DNA from: Stenotrophomonas sp. NA06056
GTDB taxonomy: Bacteria; Pseudomonadota; Gammaproteobacteria; Xanthomonadales; Xanthomonadaceae
Direction: 5' to 3'
Length of the DNA stretch: 64,000 nucleotides
Assembly: GCF_013364355.1 (NCBI RefSeq)
Contig: NZ_CP054931.1
Location: 1,116,001-1,180,000, forward strand
The translations under genes and the position numbers were made by a program. The notes below the pieces were generated by a model. That model saw nothing but the letters and a program-made list of their open reading frames with translations, did not search any database and had not been told where the DNA came from. The first letter of the stretch is position 1; every line of letters begins with the position of its first letter. Shown here one piece after another: positions 1-8,238 of this stretch.

Positions 1-1
1 G

Positions 2-310
2 ACCACCGGCGGCGACCTGGTGTGGAAGCACAAGCCGGCCACCGCGCTGTTCGGCCGCCGCGTGCTGCTGGTCGATGACATCCTCGACGAGGGTTACACC
101 CTGCAGGGCGTGCGCACCTGGTGCCTGGAACAGGGCGCAACCGACGTGCGTATTGCCGCGATGACCGTGAAGAAGCACGACCGCGCGCTGCCGGATGTCA
201 TCGCCGACTACGCCGGCATCGAACTGCCGGATCGCTACGTGTTCGGTTTCGGCATGGACGTCAACGAAACCCTGCGCTGCGTGCCGGCCATCTACGCGAT
301 GAAGGAATAA
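2..310 (+). CDS. hpt: Hypoxanthine-guanine phosphoribosyltransferase, C-terminal part (5' end outside window)
   Basis: Purine salvage enzyme that joins hypoxanthine or guanine to PRPP to give IMP or GMP in the cytoplasm. The visible 102 residues hold the PRPP-binding loop VLLVDDILDEGYTL about 20 residues in, with the two acidic residues and the short loop typical of type I phosphoribosyltransferases. The start lies upstream of the window. An intrinsic terminator follows, then an MTI phosphorylase gene whose product hypoxanthine is this enzyme's substrate, which supports the assignment. A xanthine-preferring paralogue cannot be excluded from the fragment alone. Confidence 0.85.
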   Translation, partial: TTGGDLVWKHKPATALFGRRVLLVDDILDEGYTLQGVRTWCLEQGATDVRIAAMTVKKHDRALPDVIADYAGIELPDRYVFGFGMDVNETLRCVPAIYAMKE

Positions 311-341
311 CGACGCGGCCGCCTGGGCCTGCGTTTGCTGC

Positions 342-375
342 CGCCGGCATCCTCGGGTGCCGGCGTTCTTTTTTC
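342..375 (+). terminator. Intrinsic terminator after hpt
   Basis: An 8-bp GC stem (CGCCGGCA at 342-349, TGCCGGCG at 358-365) with an 8-nt loop is followed by a T-rich tract. It sits 32 bases after the hpt stop and ends just before the ribosome-binding site of the next gene, so it may only attenuate read-through. Confidence 0.7.
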
Positions 376-390
376 TCTGGAGTGCTTTTC

Positions 391-1137
391 ATGCAACAGA
401 TCGCCCTGGCCGTGATTGGCGGCACCGGTGTCTACAACCTGGCCAAGCTTGACGACGTGCAGACCCACGAAGTCTCGACCCGATTCGGACAGCCATCCGG
501 CCCGGTGCGGGTCGGGACATTGCTCGGTCATCGAGTGGCTTTCCTGGCGCGTCATGGTGAAGGCCATTCGCTGCCGCCGCACAAGATCAACTACCGCGCC
601 AACCTGGCCGCGCTGCAGCAGATCGGCGCGCAGCGGGTGCTGGCACTGAATACCGTGGGCGGCATCGGTGACGATTTCGGCCCGCGCGTGCTGGCCTGTC
701 CTGATCAGGTAATCGATTACACCTGGGGCCGGATCAGCACGATCTGCGAGGAAGAGGGCACCGACGTGGTGCATGTGGACTTTGGCCATCCGTACACGCC
801 GATGCTGCGCAGCAAGATCCTGGCGGCGGCGAAGGTGACCGGTGTGAAGGTCCACGACGGCGGTTGCTACGGCGCAACGCAGGGCCCGCGACTGGAAACC
901 ATCGCCGAAATCGCGCGCATGCGACGCGATGGTTGCGACCTGGTAGGCATGACTGGCATGCCCGAAGCGGCGCTGGCACGTGAGCTGGGGCTGGATTATG
1001 CGTGCCTGGCGATCGTTGCAAACTGGGCGGCCGGGTGCGGTGACGGCGAGGAAATCACCATGGCCGAAGTACTGGCCAATGTGCAGGCCGCCAGCAACGG
1101 ACTTCCGGAACTGGTCGGCGAATTGGCGCGGGGGTGA
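391..1137 (+). CDS. S-methyl-5'-thioinosine phosphorylase (MTA phosphorylase family)
   Basis: 248-residue member of the purine nucleoside phosphorylase family 2. In pseudomonads and xanthomonads this subgroup cleaves S-methyl-5'-thioinosine to hypoxanthine and methylthioribose-1-phosphate, recycling the by-product of polyamine and homoserine-lactone synthesis. Visible hallmarks are the N-terminal phosphate loop GGTGVY (about residues 10-15), [20 protein letters not shown] (about 52-71), the substrate region TQGPRLET and [14 protein letters not shown]. Start chosen at the ATG 8 bases after GGAG. Following hpt fits, since hypoxanthine made here is salvaged by Hpt. Plain MTA phosphorylase activity is the alternative. 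Confidence 0.88.
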   Translation: MQQIALAVIGGTGVYNLAKLDDVQTHEVSTRFGQPSGPVRVGTLLGHRVAFLARHGEGHSLPPHKINYRANLAALQQIGAQRVLALNTVGGIGDDFGPRVLACPDQVIDYTWGRISTICEEEGTDVVHVDFGHPYTPMLRSKILAAAKVTGVKVHDGGCYGATQGPRLETIAEIARMRRDGCDLVGMTGMPEAALARELGLDYACLAIVANWAAGCGDGEEITMAEVLANVQAASNGLPELVGELARG

Positions 1138-1166
1138 TTGTCTTCGCGTAACAAGCTTTGCATACT
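1138..1166 (+). promoter_or_regulatory. Candidate sigma-70 promoter for the cold-shock gene
   Basis: TTGTCT (1138-1143) and CATACT (1161-1166) are separated by 17 bases, each matching the consensus at four of six positions. Transcription would start near 1173, giving an mRNA leader of about 50 bases before the cold-shock start codon. Inferred from spacing only. Confidence 0.45.
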
Positions 1167-1225
1167 CAGCTTGTGCGCGGGTTCAGCGTACACCACCCAT
1201 TCATTGCATAAGGTCACGCATCACC

Positions 1226-1432
1226 ATGCCGAACGGTACCGTCAAGTGGTTCAACGACGCCAAGGGATTTGGCTTCATCTCGCCGGAGGACGGCAGCGCC
1301 GACGTCTTCGCGCACTTCTCCGCGATCAACTCCAAGGGCTTCCGCAGTCTGCAGGAAGGCCAGAAGGTCACCTACGACGTGACCCAGGGCCCGAAGGGCG
1401 CCCAGGCCTCGAACATCGTTCCGGCCGAGTGA
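1226..1432 (+). CDS. cspA: Cold-shock protein, CspA family
   Basis: 68-residue single cold-shock domain, a five-stranded OB fold that binds single-stranded RNA/DNA and melts RNA secondary structure. The RNP1 motif KGFGFI (about residues 13-18) and RNP2-like VFAHF (about 27-31) are both intact, and the start [10 protein letters not shown] is typical. AAGGT lies 11 bases upstream of the ATG. The gene is monocistronic, with its own promoter candidate and a strong terminator. Whether it is cold-induced or constitutive cannot be read from the sequence, as the leader is short. Confidence 0.95.
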   Translation: MPNGTVKWFNDAKGFGFISPEDGSADVFAHFSAINSKGFRSLQEGQKVTYDVTQGPKGAQASNIVPAE

Positions 1433-1451
1433 TCCACTCGACAGTGCGTTG

Positions 1452-1479
1452 AAAACCCCGCTTCGGCGGGGTTTTTTTT
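1452..1479 (+). terminator. Intrinsic terminator after the cold-shock gene
   Basis: AAAACCCCGC, a TTCG tetraloop and GCGGGGTTTT run directly into eight T residues, about 20 bases after the cspA stop. It is a classic terminator, and the A tract makes it potentially bidirectional. Confidence 0.93.
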
Positions 1480-1504
1480 CGGGTCGTGAAGATGCTCTTG
1501 CTGC

Positions 1505-1595
1505 GGGAGCGCCTGTCCTTGCGTGCGAATGTCCCCGGCGCTGGCCTCCGGCCATCGCCTCCTCCTTTACTTCGCACGCAAGGACAGGCGCTCCC
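1505..1595. repeat. Large palindrome, copy 1 (24-bp perfect arms)
   Basis: Perfect 24-bp inverted arms at 1505-1528 and 1572-1595 enclose a 43-base centre. The centre, read in reverse complement, resembles the centre of the neighbouring palindrome at 1640-1735: both hold a GTAAAGGAGGAGG block and a GGGGACAT block. The two elements are thus related and inverted to each other. No reading frame of interest crosses them. They fill the 373-base gene-free gap between cspA and the monooxygenase. Confidence 0.8.
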
Positions 1596-1639
1596 GTTGC
1601 GGAATCGCGCGCGCCAGCGGATGCCATGAAGGCCGAGCG

Positions 1640-1735
1640 CCGCCACCGCTGCAGGCTCTCCTGCGAAGTAAAGGAGGAGGCAGCCGCGCAGAGGCTGCCG
1701 GGGGACATTCGCAGGAGAGCCTGCAGTGGTGGCGG
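1640..1735. repeat. Large palindrome, copy 2 (28-bp arms, one mismatch)
   Basis: Arms of 28 bp at 1640-1667 and 1708-1735 differ at a single position. The centre carries GTAAAGGAGGAGG and GGGGGACAT, like copy 1 in the opposite orientation, but the arms differ completely in sequence from copy 1. It lies 70 bases upstream of the monooxygenase start. It could fold as a long RNA or cruciform stem. Confidence 0.8.
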
Positions 1736-1805
1736 AGCCCGAAGTACCGCTTCTGTTGGGAAGACGCCCGATGTGCCGCTCCTGCGCCGATGGCACAATG
1801 CGGGC

Positions 1806-3074
1806 ATGACGGAACGACTGCGCATCGCCGTAATTGGATACGGCACCGCTGGCCAGGCCTTGGCCATCCTGCTTACCCGTGATGGCCACGAGGTGGAGAT
1901 CTTCGAACGCGTGCCGACGCCAGGGCCGGTGGGCGCGGGGTTCCTGCTGCAGCCCAGTGGACTGCAGGCGCTGTGGCAAATGGGCCTGCTCGATGCCGTG
2001 CGCGGCTACGCCATGCCGGTGCGTCGGCTGTATGGCGATACCCCGTGCGAGCGCGCAGTGATGGACATGGGCTATGACGGCCTGGATGCGCGCCTGCATG
2101 GCCTGGGCATGCAGCGCGGCGCGTTGTTCTCGGTGCTGGACCAGGCGCGTGAAGGCGCCGGCGAGCTGCACGTGGGTACGACCATCGTCGAGGTCGACCA
2201 CCAACAGGGGCGGCTGCGCGACAGCGACGGCCGCACGCACGGACCGTTCGATCTGGTGGTTGCCGCCGATGGCGCTGCGTCCACGCTGCGCAACGGCATC
2301 GAAGGCGGCGCGGCGCTGGACCGGGTGTACCCGTGGGGCGCGCTGTGGTGCCTGTTGCCAGCCGAAGACTGGCCGCACATGCAGCAGCTGCGGCAGCGCT
2401 ACGTCGCCGCGCGCAAGATGATCGGCCTGCTGCCGGTGGGTACCCGACCGGGTGACGACACACCTCGACTGAGCTTCTTCTGGAGCCTGCCGCGTGCGGA
2501 TTTCGACCGCTGGCAGGGCGATGGCATGGCGCCCTGGCTGGAAGAACTGCATACGCTGTGGCCACAGGCGGGTGCGCGCTTCGCCCATCTGCAGGACGCC
2601 GGGCAACTGGCGCGGGCGGTGTACCGCGATGCGGTGATGAGGCGTTGGCATCAAGGCCGGCTGGTACTGGTGGGTGACGCAGCACACGCGATGAGCCCGC
2701 AGTTGGGGCAAGGCGTGAACATGGCGCTGCTGGATGCGCTGGCGCTGCGCGATGCGTTGCGCACCCATGGTGCAGGCGAACCTGCATTGCAGGCCTACCA
2801 GGCGCAACGGCGTGCGCATGTGGCGGTCTATCAGCGCTGGAGCCGCTGGCTGACGCCGCTGTTCCAATCTGATCGTGATGCATGGGCGAAGGCGCGCGAC
2901 GTACTGCTGGGACCGATGGGACGGCTGCCTGGCGGACGAGGACACATGCTGCGTGTGCTCAGCGGTACCCAGCACGGTTGGCTGGGCGCGCTACCGCTCG
3001 ATCCGGCATTCATCGAAGCGCTCGCCACTGCGCCCACGCCGGTACGGGGCATGGCGATGCCCGCCACCGCGTGA
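1806..3074 (+). CDS. FAD-dependent monooxygenase (PHBH-like oxidoreductase)
   Basis: 422-residue flavoprotein of the aromatic-hydroxylase fold. The N-terminal dinucleotide motif IGYGTAGQA (about residues 10-18) binds the FAD ADP moiety. The middle motif VVAADGAAS is the NADPH/FAD DG motif, and LVLVGDAAHAMSPQLGQG (near residue 290) is the GD motif contacting FAD ribose. Such enzymes hydroxylate aromatic or heteroaromatic compounds with NAD(P)H and oxygen. The substrate cannot be inferred. The start is the first ATG that gives a proper Rossmann beginning. No pathway partners are adjacent, so it probably acts alone. No signal peptide. Confidence 0.85.
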   Translation: MTERLRIAVIGYGTAGQALAILLTRDGHEVEIFERVPTPGPVGAGFLLQPSGLQALWQMGLLDAVRGYAMPVRRLYGDTPCERAVMDMGYDGLDARLHGLGMQRGALFSVLDQAREGAGELHVGTTIVEVDHQQGRLRDSDGRTHGPFDLVVAADGAASTLRNGIEGGAALDRVYPWGALWCLLPAEDWPHMQQLRQRYVAARKMIGLLPVGTRPGDDTPRLSFFWSLPRADFDRWQGDGMAPWLEELHTLWPQAGARFAHLQDAGQLARAVYRDAVMRRWHQGRLVLVGDAAHAMSPQLGQGVNMALLDALALRDALRTHGAGEPALQAYQAQRRAHVAVYQRWSRWLTPLFQSDRDAWAKARDVLLGPMGRLPGGRGHMLRVLSGTQHGWLGALPLDPAFIEALATAPTPVRGMAMPATA

Positions 3075-3252
3075 AGCCATTCGTCGGCTCACTTAACGAT
3101 TACCTCACCCCGTATATGCGACAAGAGATGAGCACGCGGCAGCCGCGTCGCCCGCTTTCCTTTTCGTGATCGTTCATCGCGTGGCCCGGGTGGCGCCGCC
3201 GTCGCTGCCTGCTGCGGCCCGGATGTGCCGCACGATGCACGAGGAGGACGCC

Positions 3253-3522
3253 ATGTTGTTCGCGGTCGAGAAGCTGGAATCGGAAATCTGCAAGCTGCGC
3301 GGTCTGCTGCGGATGCTGCACGAGGACCAGCCCGACGTACTGGAGGATGTGTTCGAGTTTCATGTGGGCAGTTTGATCAGCCATGCATCACCGGAAAGCC
3401 ACGACCATATCCGCGCCTGCGCCCATGAGATGCTGGCAGCGATACAGGCACTGCCGCGCCACGCTGACAAGGCCACGCCGGATTTCAGCCTGATGCCCGA
3501 AATCGTCGCCCGCCCGTCGTAA
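3253..3522 (+). CDS. Conserved small hypothetical protein
   Basis: 89 residues with no family I recognise. It is predicted mostly helical and acidic (LESEICKLRGLLRMLHED), with a His/Asp-rich centre and no signal peptide or membrane segment. The start is set by a strong ribosome site, GAGGAGG at 3241-3247, five bases before the ATG. Longer in-frame starts lack such a site. It converges on pdeM with a 21-base gap. Possibly a cytoplasmic regulatory or interaction protein, but nothing supports a specific role. Confidence 0.6.
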   Translation: MLFAVEKLESEICKLRGLLRMLHEDQPDVLEDVFEFHVGSLISHASPESHDHIRACAHEMLAAIQALPRHADKATPDFSLMPEIVARPS

Positions 3523-3543
3523 TGCAGGGCAGGCCTGGACGCA

Positions 3544-4185
3544 TCAGCGAACCGGCAGCGGAACCACACTGCCTTCCACACACGCGAGCAGCTGTTCGCC
3601 CGCTGCCAGCACAGGCACGACACCGGCGGTGAATGCCGAGAACGCCGGCAGGACGGTGACGCCCTGGCGCAGCCAGAACGCGGGGAAGCGCCGACGCAGT
3701 GCCGGCAACGCAACCTGCGGATGCACATGGCCCGCCAGCACGTGCGTGGAGGCATCGGCCAGCGGCTCGTGCCGCAACAGGAACGGTCCCAACCGTGCGT
3801 CGTCATGCATCCGCACCTGCAGTGCTGCCTTCGGCAGATCACGGTCGTGATTGCCGCGCACCACGTGGATGTCCAGCGCGGCATGCTGTTCGCGCCAACC
3901 GAGCCATTGCTGGTACCAGGCCGCGCGATGTGCCGGGCCATGCAGGACGTCGCCGAGGATCCATAGTTGCTGGCACTGATGGATGGCCACCATGTCCTGC
4001 AGGCGCTGCAGATCAGTACTTGTACCTCCGGCCGGCAGGGCGATTCCCGCGCGCCGGAATACGTCCGCCTTGCCCAGGTGCAGGTCGGCGATCAGCAACG
4101 TGCGACGCGCTGGCCACAGCAGCGCGCGTCCACCCAGCAGCAGCATGGATTCACCGCCCAGCTGCAGCGGCAGATCAGCGGCCAT
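3544..4185 (-). CDS. pdeM: Ligase-associated metallophosphoesterase PdeM
   Basis: 213-residue calcineurin-like phosphoesterase, the last gene of a four-gene DNA-repair cluster. Metal ligands are in the expected order: ADLHLGK (near residue 34), ILGDVLHG (near 77), GNHD (near 110) and GHVHP (near 150). Family members have Mn-dependent phosphodiesterase or nuclease activity and occur beside an ATP-dependent ligase, an Lhr-Core helicase and an MBL exonuclease. The start ATG overlaps the helicase gene end by 11 bases, implying translational coupling. Longer in-frame starts would sit deeper inside the helicase gene and are less likely. Confidence 0.88.
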   Translation of the reverse strand: MAADLPLQLGGESMLLLGGRALLWPARRTLLIADLHLGKADVFRRAGIALPAGGTSTDLQRLQDMVAIHQCQQLWILGDVLHGPAHRAAWYQQWLGWREQHAALDIHVVRGNHDRDLPKAALQVRMHDDARLGPFLLRHEPLADASTHVLAGHVHPQVALPALRRRFPAFWLRQGVTVLPAFSAFTAGVVPVLAAGEQLLACVEGSVVPLPVR

Positions 4186-6634
4186 GGCGGCGCTCCAGTT
4201 GCTGCGCGGCACGCTGCACGCGCGTGCGCCAGTCTTCATTGCTGAACTGCCCACGCAGGCGCTCGGCCCATAAAGGAAACGCCAGCGGCGTCAGCGACGA
4301 TGGCTGCTGCAACGACAACGAACGTGTGGCGATGCCTGCCAGCACTTGCTGCAGGCCGGGCAGATCCAGGCTGTCGTGCAGCACCTCATGCTCGGCCAGC
4401 ACCAGCAGCAGATGTTCCGGATCATGTTCGCGCAGCACGTCATGCAGCAAGCCGGCAGAGGCCTGCAGCTGGCGCAGCGAGCGTGGCATGCCACCCGGCA
4501 GGCTGGGCACCAGCAGGCCCGCCACGCGTGCGATGCCGCGGAACTGACGGCGCGCCAGCTCGCCCAGGTTCACCGCTTCGCGCAGGTCATGCAGCAGATC
4601 GTCCGCGTCCAGCATCGCCCGCCAGTCCTGTTCCTGCAGGTCCAACGGCGTGGCAGGGGCGAGCACCAGGCCATGGTCGTTCACTGCATAGCCGATGCTG
4701 TTGCGTTGCCGCCGGGTGCAGCGCAGGGCCAGCAGCGCAGCCAGCGCTTCATGCACATGGCGCCCAGCAAAGGGATAGACGAACAGGAACTGGCCTTCGC
4801 GTCGGCGCACATTTTCCACCAGCAGGTGGCCTGGTGAAGGCAGCGCAGAGAGCTGCGACTGCAACGCCAGCAGTGGCGCAAGCCAGCGCGACTCCGCGCT
4901 CTGGTCGGCGCCTGACAGCACCCTCTCCAGTTCGCGTCCCAATGGCATCGACAACGGCAGCTGGCCGCCCTGCCAGCGCGGCACCACGCCGTCACCACCG
5001 CCGCGCGCCACGCGTACGAATGCAGTCATGTCGCGCAGCTGCACCAGCTCCAGCAGCCGTCCTGCGAACTGGAAGCGGTCGCCGCGGCGCAGGCGGCTGG
5101 CGAACTGTTCTTCCACCGCGCCCAGGCTGCCGCCGCGCAGGAACTGCACGCGCACGCTGCCGTCGCTGCTGATGGTGCCGATCGACAGCCGGTGGCGCAG
5201 CGCCTGGCGGCGATCGGGCATGCGGTAGATGCCATCGGCATCGCGTACCACCTTGTGGAACTCCGGATACCGGGACAGTGCGCGTCCGCCTTGCACGATG
5301 AAATCGAGCACGGCCTTCCATTGCGCGTCTTCCAGCGCGGCGAAGGCATGCGTGCCACGAACCTGCTGCAGCAGTGCATCGGCGTCGAAGCCGCCAGCCA
5401 GCGCACGACTGACCGCGTGCTGGGCCAAGACATCCAGCGACAACGTGGGGGGACGTCGCGCTTCGATCACGCCGTCATGCAACGCGCGCCGGGCCGCCGC
5501 GTACTCTGCCAGTTCCAGCGCGTGGCTGGGAATGCACAGTATTTCGCCGCTGGCACCGGGCCGATGGCGCGCACGCCCGGCCCGCTGGCGCAGGCGGGCT
5601 ACGCCCTTGGGACTGCCCAGCTGAAGCACCTGGTCAACTTCCGGAAAGTCCACGCCCAGGTCCAGGCTGGACGTGGCCACCACGCACCGCAGCGCGCCCG
5701 CACGCAGTCCGTCTTCCACCTGCTGCCGCAGCGTGGGATCCAGTGAGCCGTGGTGCAGGGCGAGGGTGTCGGCATCCTCCGGCCACACCGCTGCGAGCGC
5801 CTGGTGCCACAGTTCGGCCTGCGCACGCGTATTGGTGAAAAACAGGCTGCTGCGTGCGCGGAACACTGCATCGAGCACGCGCGGAAGCTGGGAAAGGCCA
5901 AGATGCCCGGCCCATGGAAAGCGTTCGCCGGGTTCGGGCAGCAGGCTGCGGATCGTCACCGGCCGCTGCCGGGCGCCCTCCACGATCGGTGCCTGTGGCT
6001 GGTGTGGCAGCAGTACGTCGCGCGCCTGCGGCAGATTGCCCAAGGTGGCTGACAGCCCCCACAGCTGCATCGTGGGCGCTGCCGCACGCAGCAGCGCCAG
6101 GTTCAACTGCAGCAGCACGCCGCGCTTGTTGCCCAGCAGTTCGTGCCATTCGTCCACCACCACGCAGCGCAGCTGGCGCATGCGCTCAAGGGTGTCGGGA
6201 TAGCTGAGCAACAGCGCCAGCGACTCCGGCGTGGTCACCAGCACGTCGATGCGACCTTCGCGGGCCAGGCGCCTGTCGCGGTTGCTGGCATCGCCGCTGC
6301 GCAGCCCCACGCGCCAGCCCAGGCCAAGGCCGTCGATCGGCGCCTGCAGCGCGCGTGCGGTATCACTGGCCAGCGCACGCAGTGGTGTCACCCACAGCAC
6401 CTGCAGCGGGCGTACCGCGCTGGCACGGCGCGGTGCGGGGGGCGGGTCGAGCATCGCCTGCAGCAGCGGGCCGCCGAACATGGCAAGGGTCTTGCCGCTG
6501 CCGGTGGGCGTGTGCAGCAGGCCCGATTCGCCGGCCAGGTAGTGGCGCCACATCGCGCGCTGGAAGGGCAGGGGGCGCCAGCCGTGGCTGCCGAACCAGT
6601 CGTTCAGGCGCAGCAGCGCATCGCTGCGCTTCAT
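4175..6634 (-). CDS. Ligase-associated DEXH-box DNA helicase, Lhr-Core type
   Basis: 819-residue superfamily 2 helicase, the usual length for the ligase-associated Lhr-Core group, which lacks the long C-terminal extension of Lhr. Motifs are Q-like PLPFQ, Walker A TPTGSGKT (near residue 45), DEWH box (near 155), motif III SATLG and motif VI QRAGRARH. The family translocates 3'-5' on single-stranded DNA and unwinds RNA:DNA or DNA duplexes. Its ATG overlaps the ligase stop (ATGA), and its own end overlaps pdeM. The DEWH variant of the DEXH box is within family variation. Confidence 0.93.
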   Translation of the reverse strand: MKRSDALLRLNDWFGSHGWRPLPFQRAMWRHYLAGESGLLHTPTGSGKTLAMFGGPLLQAMLDPPPAPRRASAVRPLQVLWVTPLRALASDTARALQAPIDGLGLGWRVGLRSGDASNRDRRLAREGRIDVLVTTPESLALLLSYPDTLERMRQLRCVVVDEWHELLGNKRGVLLQLNLALLRAAAPTMQLWGLSATLGNLPQARDVLLPHQPQAPIVEGARQRPVTIRSLLPEPGERFPWAGHLGLSQLPRVLDAVFRARSSLFFTNTRAQAELWHQALAAVWPEDADTLALHHGSLDPTLRQQVEDGLRAGALRCVVATSSLDLGVDFPEVDQVLQLGSPKGVARLRQRAGRARHRPGASGEILCIPSHALELAEYAAARRALHDGVIEARRPPTLSLDVLAQHAVSRALAGGFDADALLQQVRGTHAFAALEDAQWKAVLDFIVQGGRALSRYPEFHKVVRDADGIYRMPDRRQALRHRLSIGTISSDGSVRVQFLRGGSLGAVEEQFASRLRRGDRFQFAGRLLELVQLRDMTAFVRVARGGGDGVVPRWQGGQLPLSMPLGRELERVLSGADQSAESRWLAPLLALQSQLSALPSPGHLLVENVRRREGQFLFVYPFAGRHVHEALAALLALRCTRRQRNSIGYAVNDHGLVLAPATPLDLQEQDWRAMLDADDLLHDLREAVNLGELARRQFRGIARVAGLLVPSLPGGMPRSLRQLQASAGLLHDVLREHDPEHLLLVLAEHEVLHDSLDLPGLQQVLAGIATRSLSLQQPSSLTPLAFPLWAERLRGQFSNEDWRTRVQRAAQQLERRHGR

Positions 6635-8238
6635 CGCGCCAGCGCCTGCAACTGGGCCAGGTGGTCGGCTTCGGCAGCCGGCTTGTCGTGGCGCCAGCGC
6701 AGGATGCGTGGAAAGCGCACGGCGATGCCGGACTTGTGCCGCGCGCTGCGGTTGACCGCTTCGAAACCGAGTTCGAATACCTGCTCGGCACTGACGCTGC
6801 GTACCGGGCCGAAGCGCTCGCGGGTGTGCGCGCGGATCCAGCGGTCGAGGGCGAGGATTTCCTTGTCGTCCAGCCCGGAATAGGCCTTGGCCACGGGAAC
6901 CAGCGTGTCGCCGTCCCAGACCCCGAAGGTGTAATCGGTGTAGAGCGTGCTGCGCCGGCCATGACCCGCCTGCGCATACAGCAGTACGGCATCGATGGTG
7001 AGCGGTTCGACCTTCCACTTCCACCAGTCGCCGCGGCGACGCCCGGACTGGTAGATCGAATCGCGGCGCTTCAGCATCAGCCCTTCCACGCCGCGCTCGC
7101 GCGATGCGTCGCGCAGCTGCGCGGCATGCTGCCAATCGTCAGCGCGCACTTCGGGCGACAGCTGGATGCGAGGGTCACCGAGCGCGCCGACCACCTCGGC
7201 CAACTGCGCGCGACGTTGCTGCAGCGGAAGTGCACGCAGGTCCTGACCGTTGCGTTCAAGCAGATCGTAGGCGAGCACGCGCACCGGCGTGTTGCGCAGG
7301 GTGGCGGCGCCGGGCTTGCGGCGCTGGATGCGCGTCTGCAGCGCAGTGAATGCGCGCGGCAGATTGTCGGCCTCGTCCCACGCCAGCAGCTCGCCATCCA
7401 GCACGCAGCCATCGGGCAGCAATGCGGCGGCCTGCTCGATTTCCGGGAAGCGACCATCCAGCCGTTCTTCGCCGCGCGACCACAACGCCACTTCGCCCTG
7501 GCGCCGCAGCAACTGCAGGCGGATGCCGTCCCACTTCCATTCCAGCAGCCAGTTGCCGATCTCGCCCAGCCGCTCGGTGGGCTCGCCATCCAGTGGCGAG
7601 GCGAGGAAGAACGGATAGGGCTGCTGGCGATCGGTCGGCAGTTCTTCGGCAGACAGCAACGTGGCCAGCAGGCCGGGGGAGGGCACCCAGTCGCCGAGCA
7701 TGCGCTGGGCGATGCGGGCGATGTCCAGCCCGGACCATTCGGCCAATGCCTGCTGCACCACGCGCTGCGATACGCCAACGCGCAGTGCACCGGTCAGCAG
7801 CTTGTTGAAGACCAGGCGTTCGGCCGATGCAAGCTGACGCCAGCCCTCGACTACAGCGGCACGACGCACCGGCTCCGGCTGGTTGGCAACGGCAAGCAGG
7901 TGTTGTTCGATCCAGTCGGCCAGGGGGCGATCCTCGGCTTCGCTGGCCGGATCATCCAGCAGCAGCGTGAGCGTTTCGGCAAGGTCGCCGACCTGCGCAT
8001 AGCTGTCCTCGACCAGCCATGGTGGCAGGCCGGATTCTTCAGCGATCCACGTCCGCAGTTCGCCGCTGCCCGCGATCCTGCGGCGCGCACCGCCCACTTT
8101 GCCACCGCTGAGCAGGTACAGCGCCCACGCCGCGTCGTGTGGTCGTGCGTGCTGGAAGTAGTCGATCAGCGCCGCGCGCTTGTCCAGCGTCGCCGTGCTG
8201 CGATCCAGCCGCTGGTACAGCGCGGCGAAGGCCTTCAT
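6631..8238 (-). CDS. ATP-dependent DNA ligase (repair-cluster type)
   Basis: 535 residues. It joins DNA nicks through a ligase-AMP intermediate. The nucleotidyl-transferase motif I is EWKWDGIRLQ with the adenylated lysine near residue 235. An N-terminal DNA-binding domain (about 1-200) precedes it, and an OB domain ends the protein (KWKVEPLTIDAVLLYAQAG). This is an extra ligase: the replicative NAD-dependent LigA is not in the window. The start ATG overlaps the exonuclease stop by four bases, and its own stop overlaps the helicase start by four, so all cluster genes appear translationally coupled. Confidence 0.93.
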   Translation of the reverse strand: MKAFAALYQRLDRSTATLDKRAALIDYFQHARPHDAAWALYLLSGGKVGGARRRIAGSGELRTWIAEESGLPPWLVEDSYAQVGDLAETLTLLLDDPASEAEDRPLADWIEQHLLAVANQPEPVRRAAVVEGWRQLASAERLVFNKLLTGALRVGVSQRVVQQALAEWSGLDIARIAQRMLGDWVPSPGLLATLLSAEELPTDRQQPYPFFLASPLDGEPTERLGEIGNWLLEWKWDGIRLQLLRRQGEVALWSRGEERLDGRFPEIEQAAALLPDGCVLDGELLAWDEADNLPRAFTALQTRIQRRKPGAATLRNTPVRVLAYDLLERNGQDLRALPLQQRRAQLAEVVGALGDPRIQLSPEVRADDWQHAAQLRDASRERGVEGLMLKRRDSIYQSGRRRGDWWKWKVEPLTIDAVLLYAQAGHGRRSTLYTDYTFGVWDGDTLVPVAKAYSGLDDKEILALDRWIRAHTRERFGPVRSVSAEQVFELGFEAVNRSARHKSGIAVRFPRILRWRHDKPAAEADHLAQLQALAR

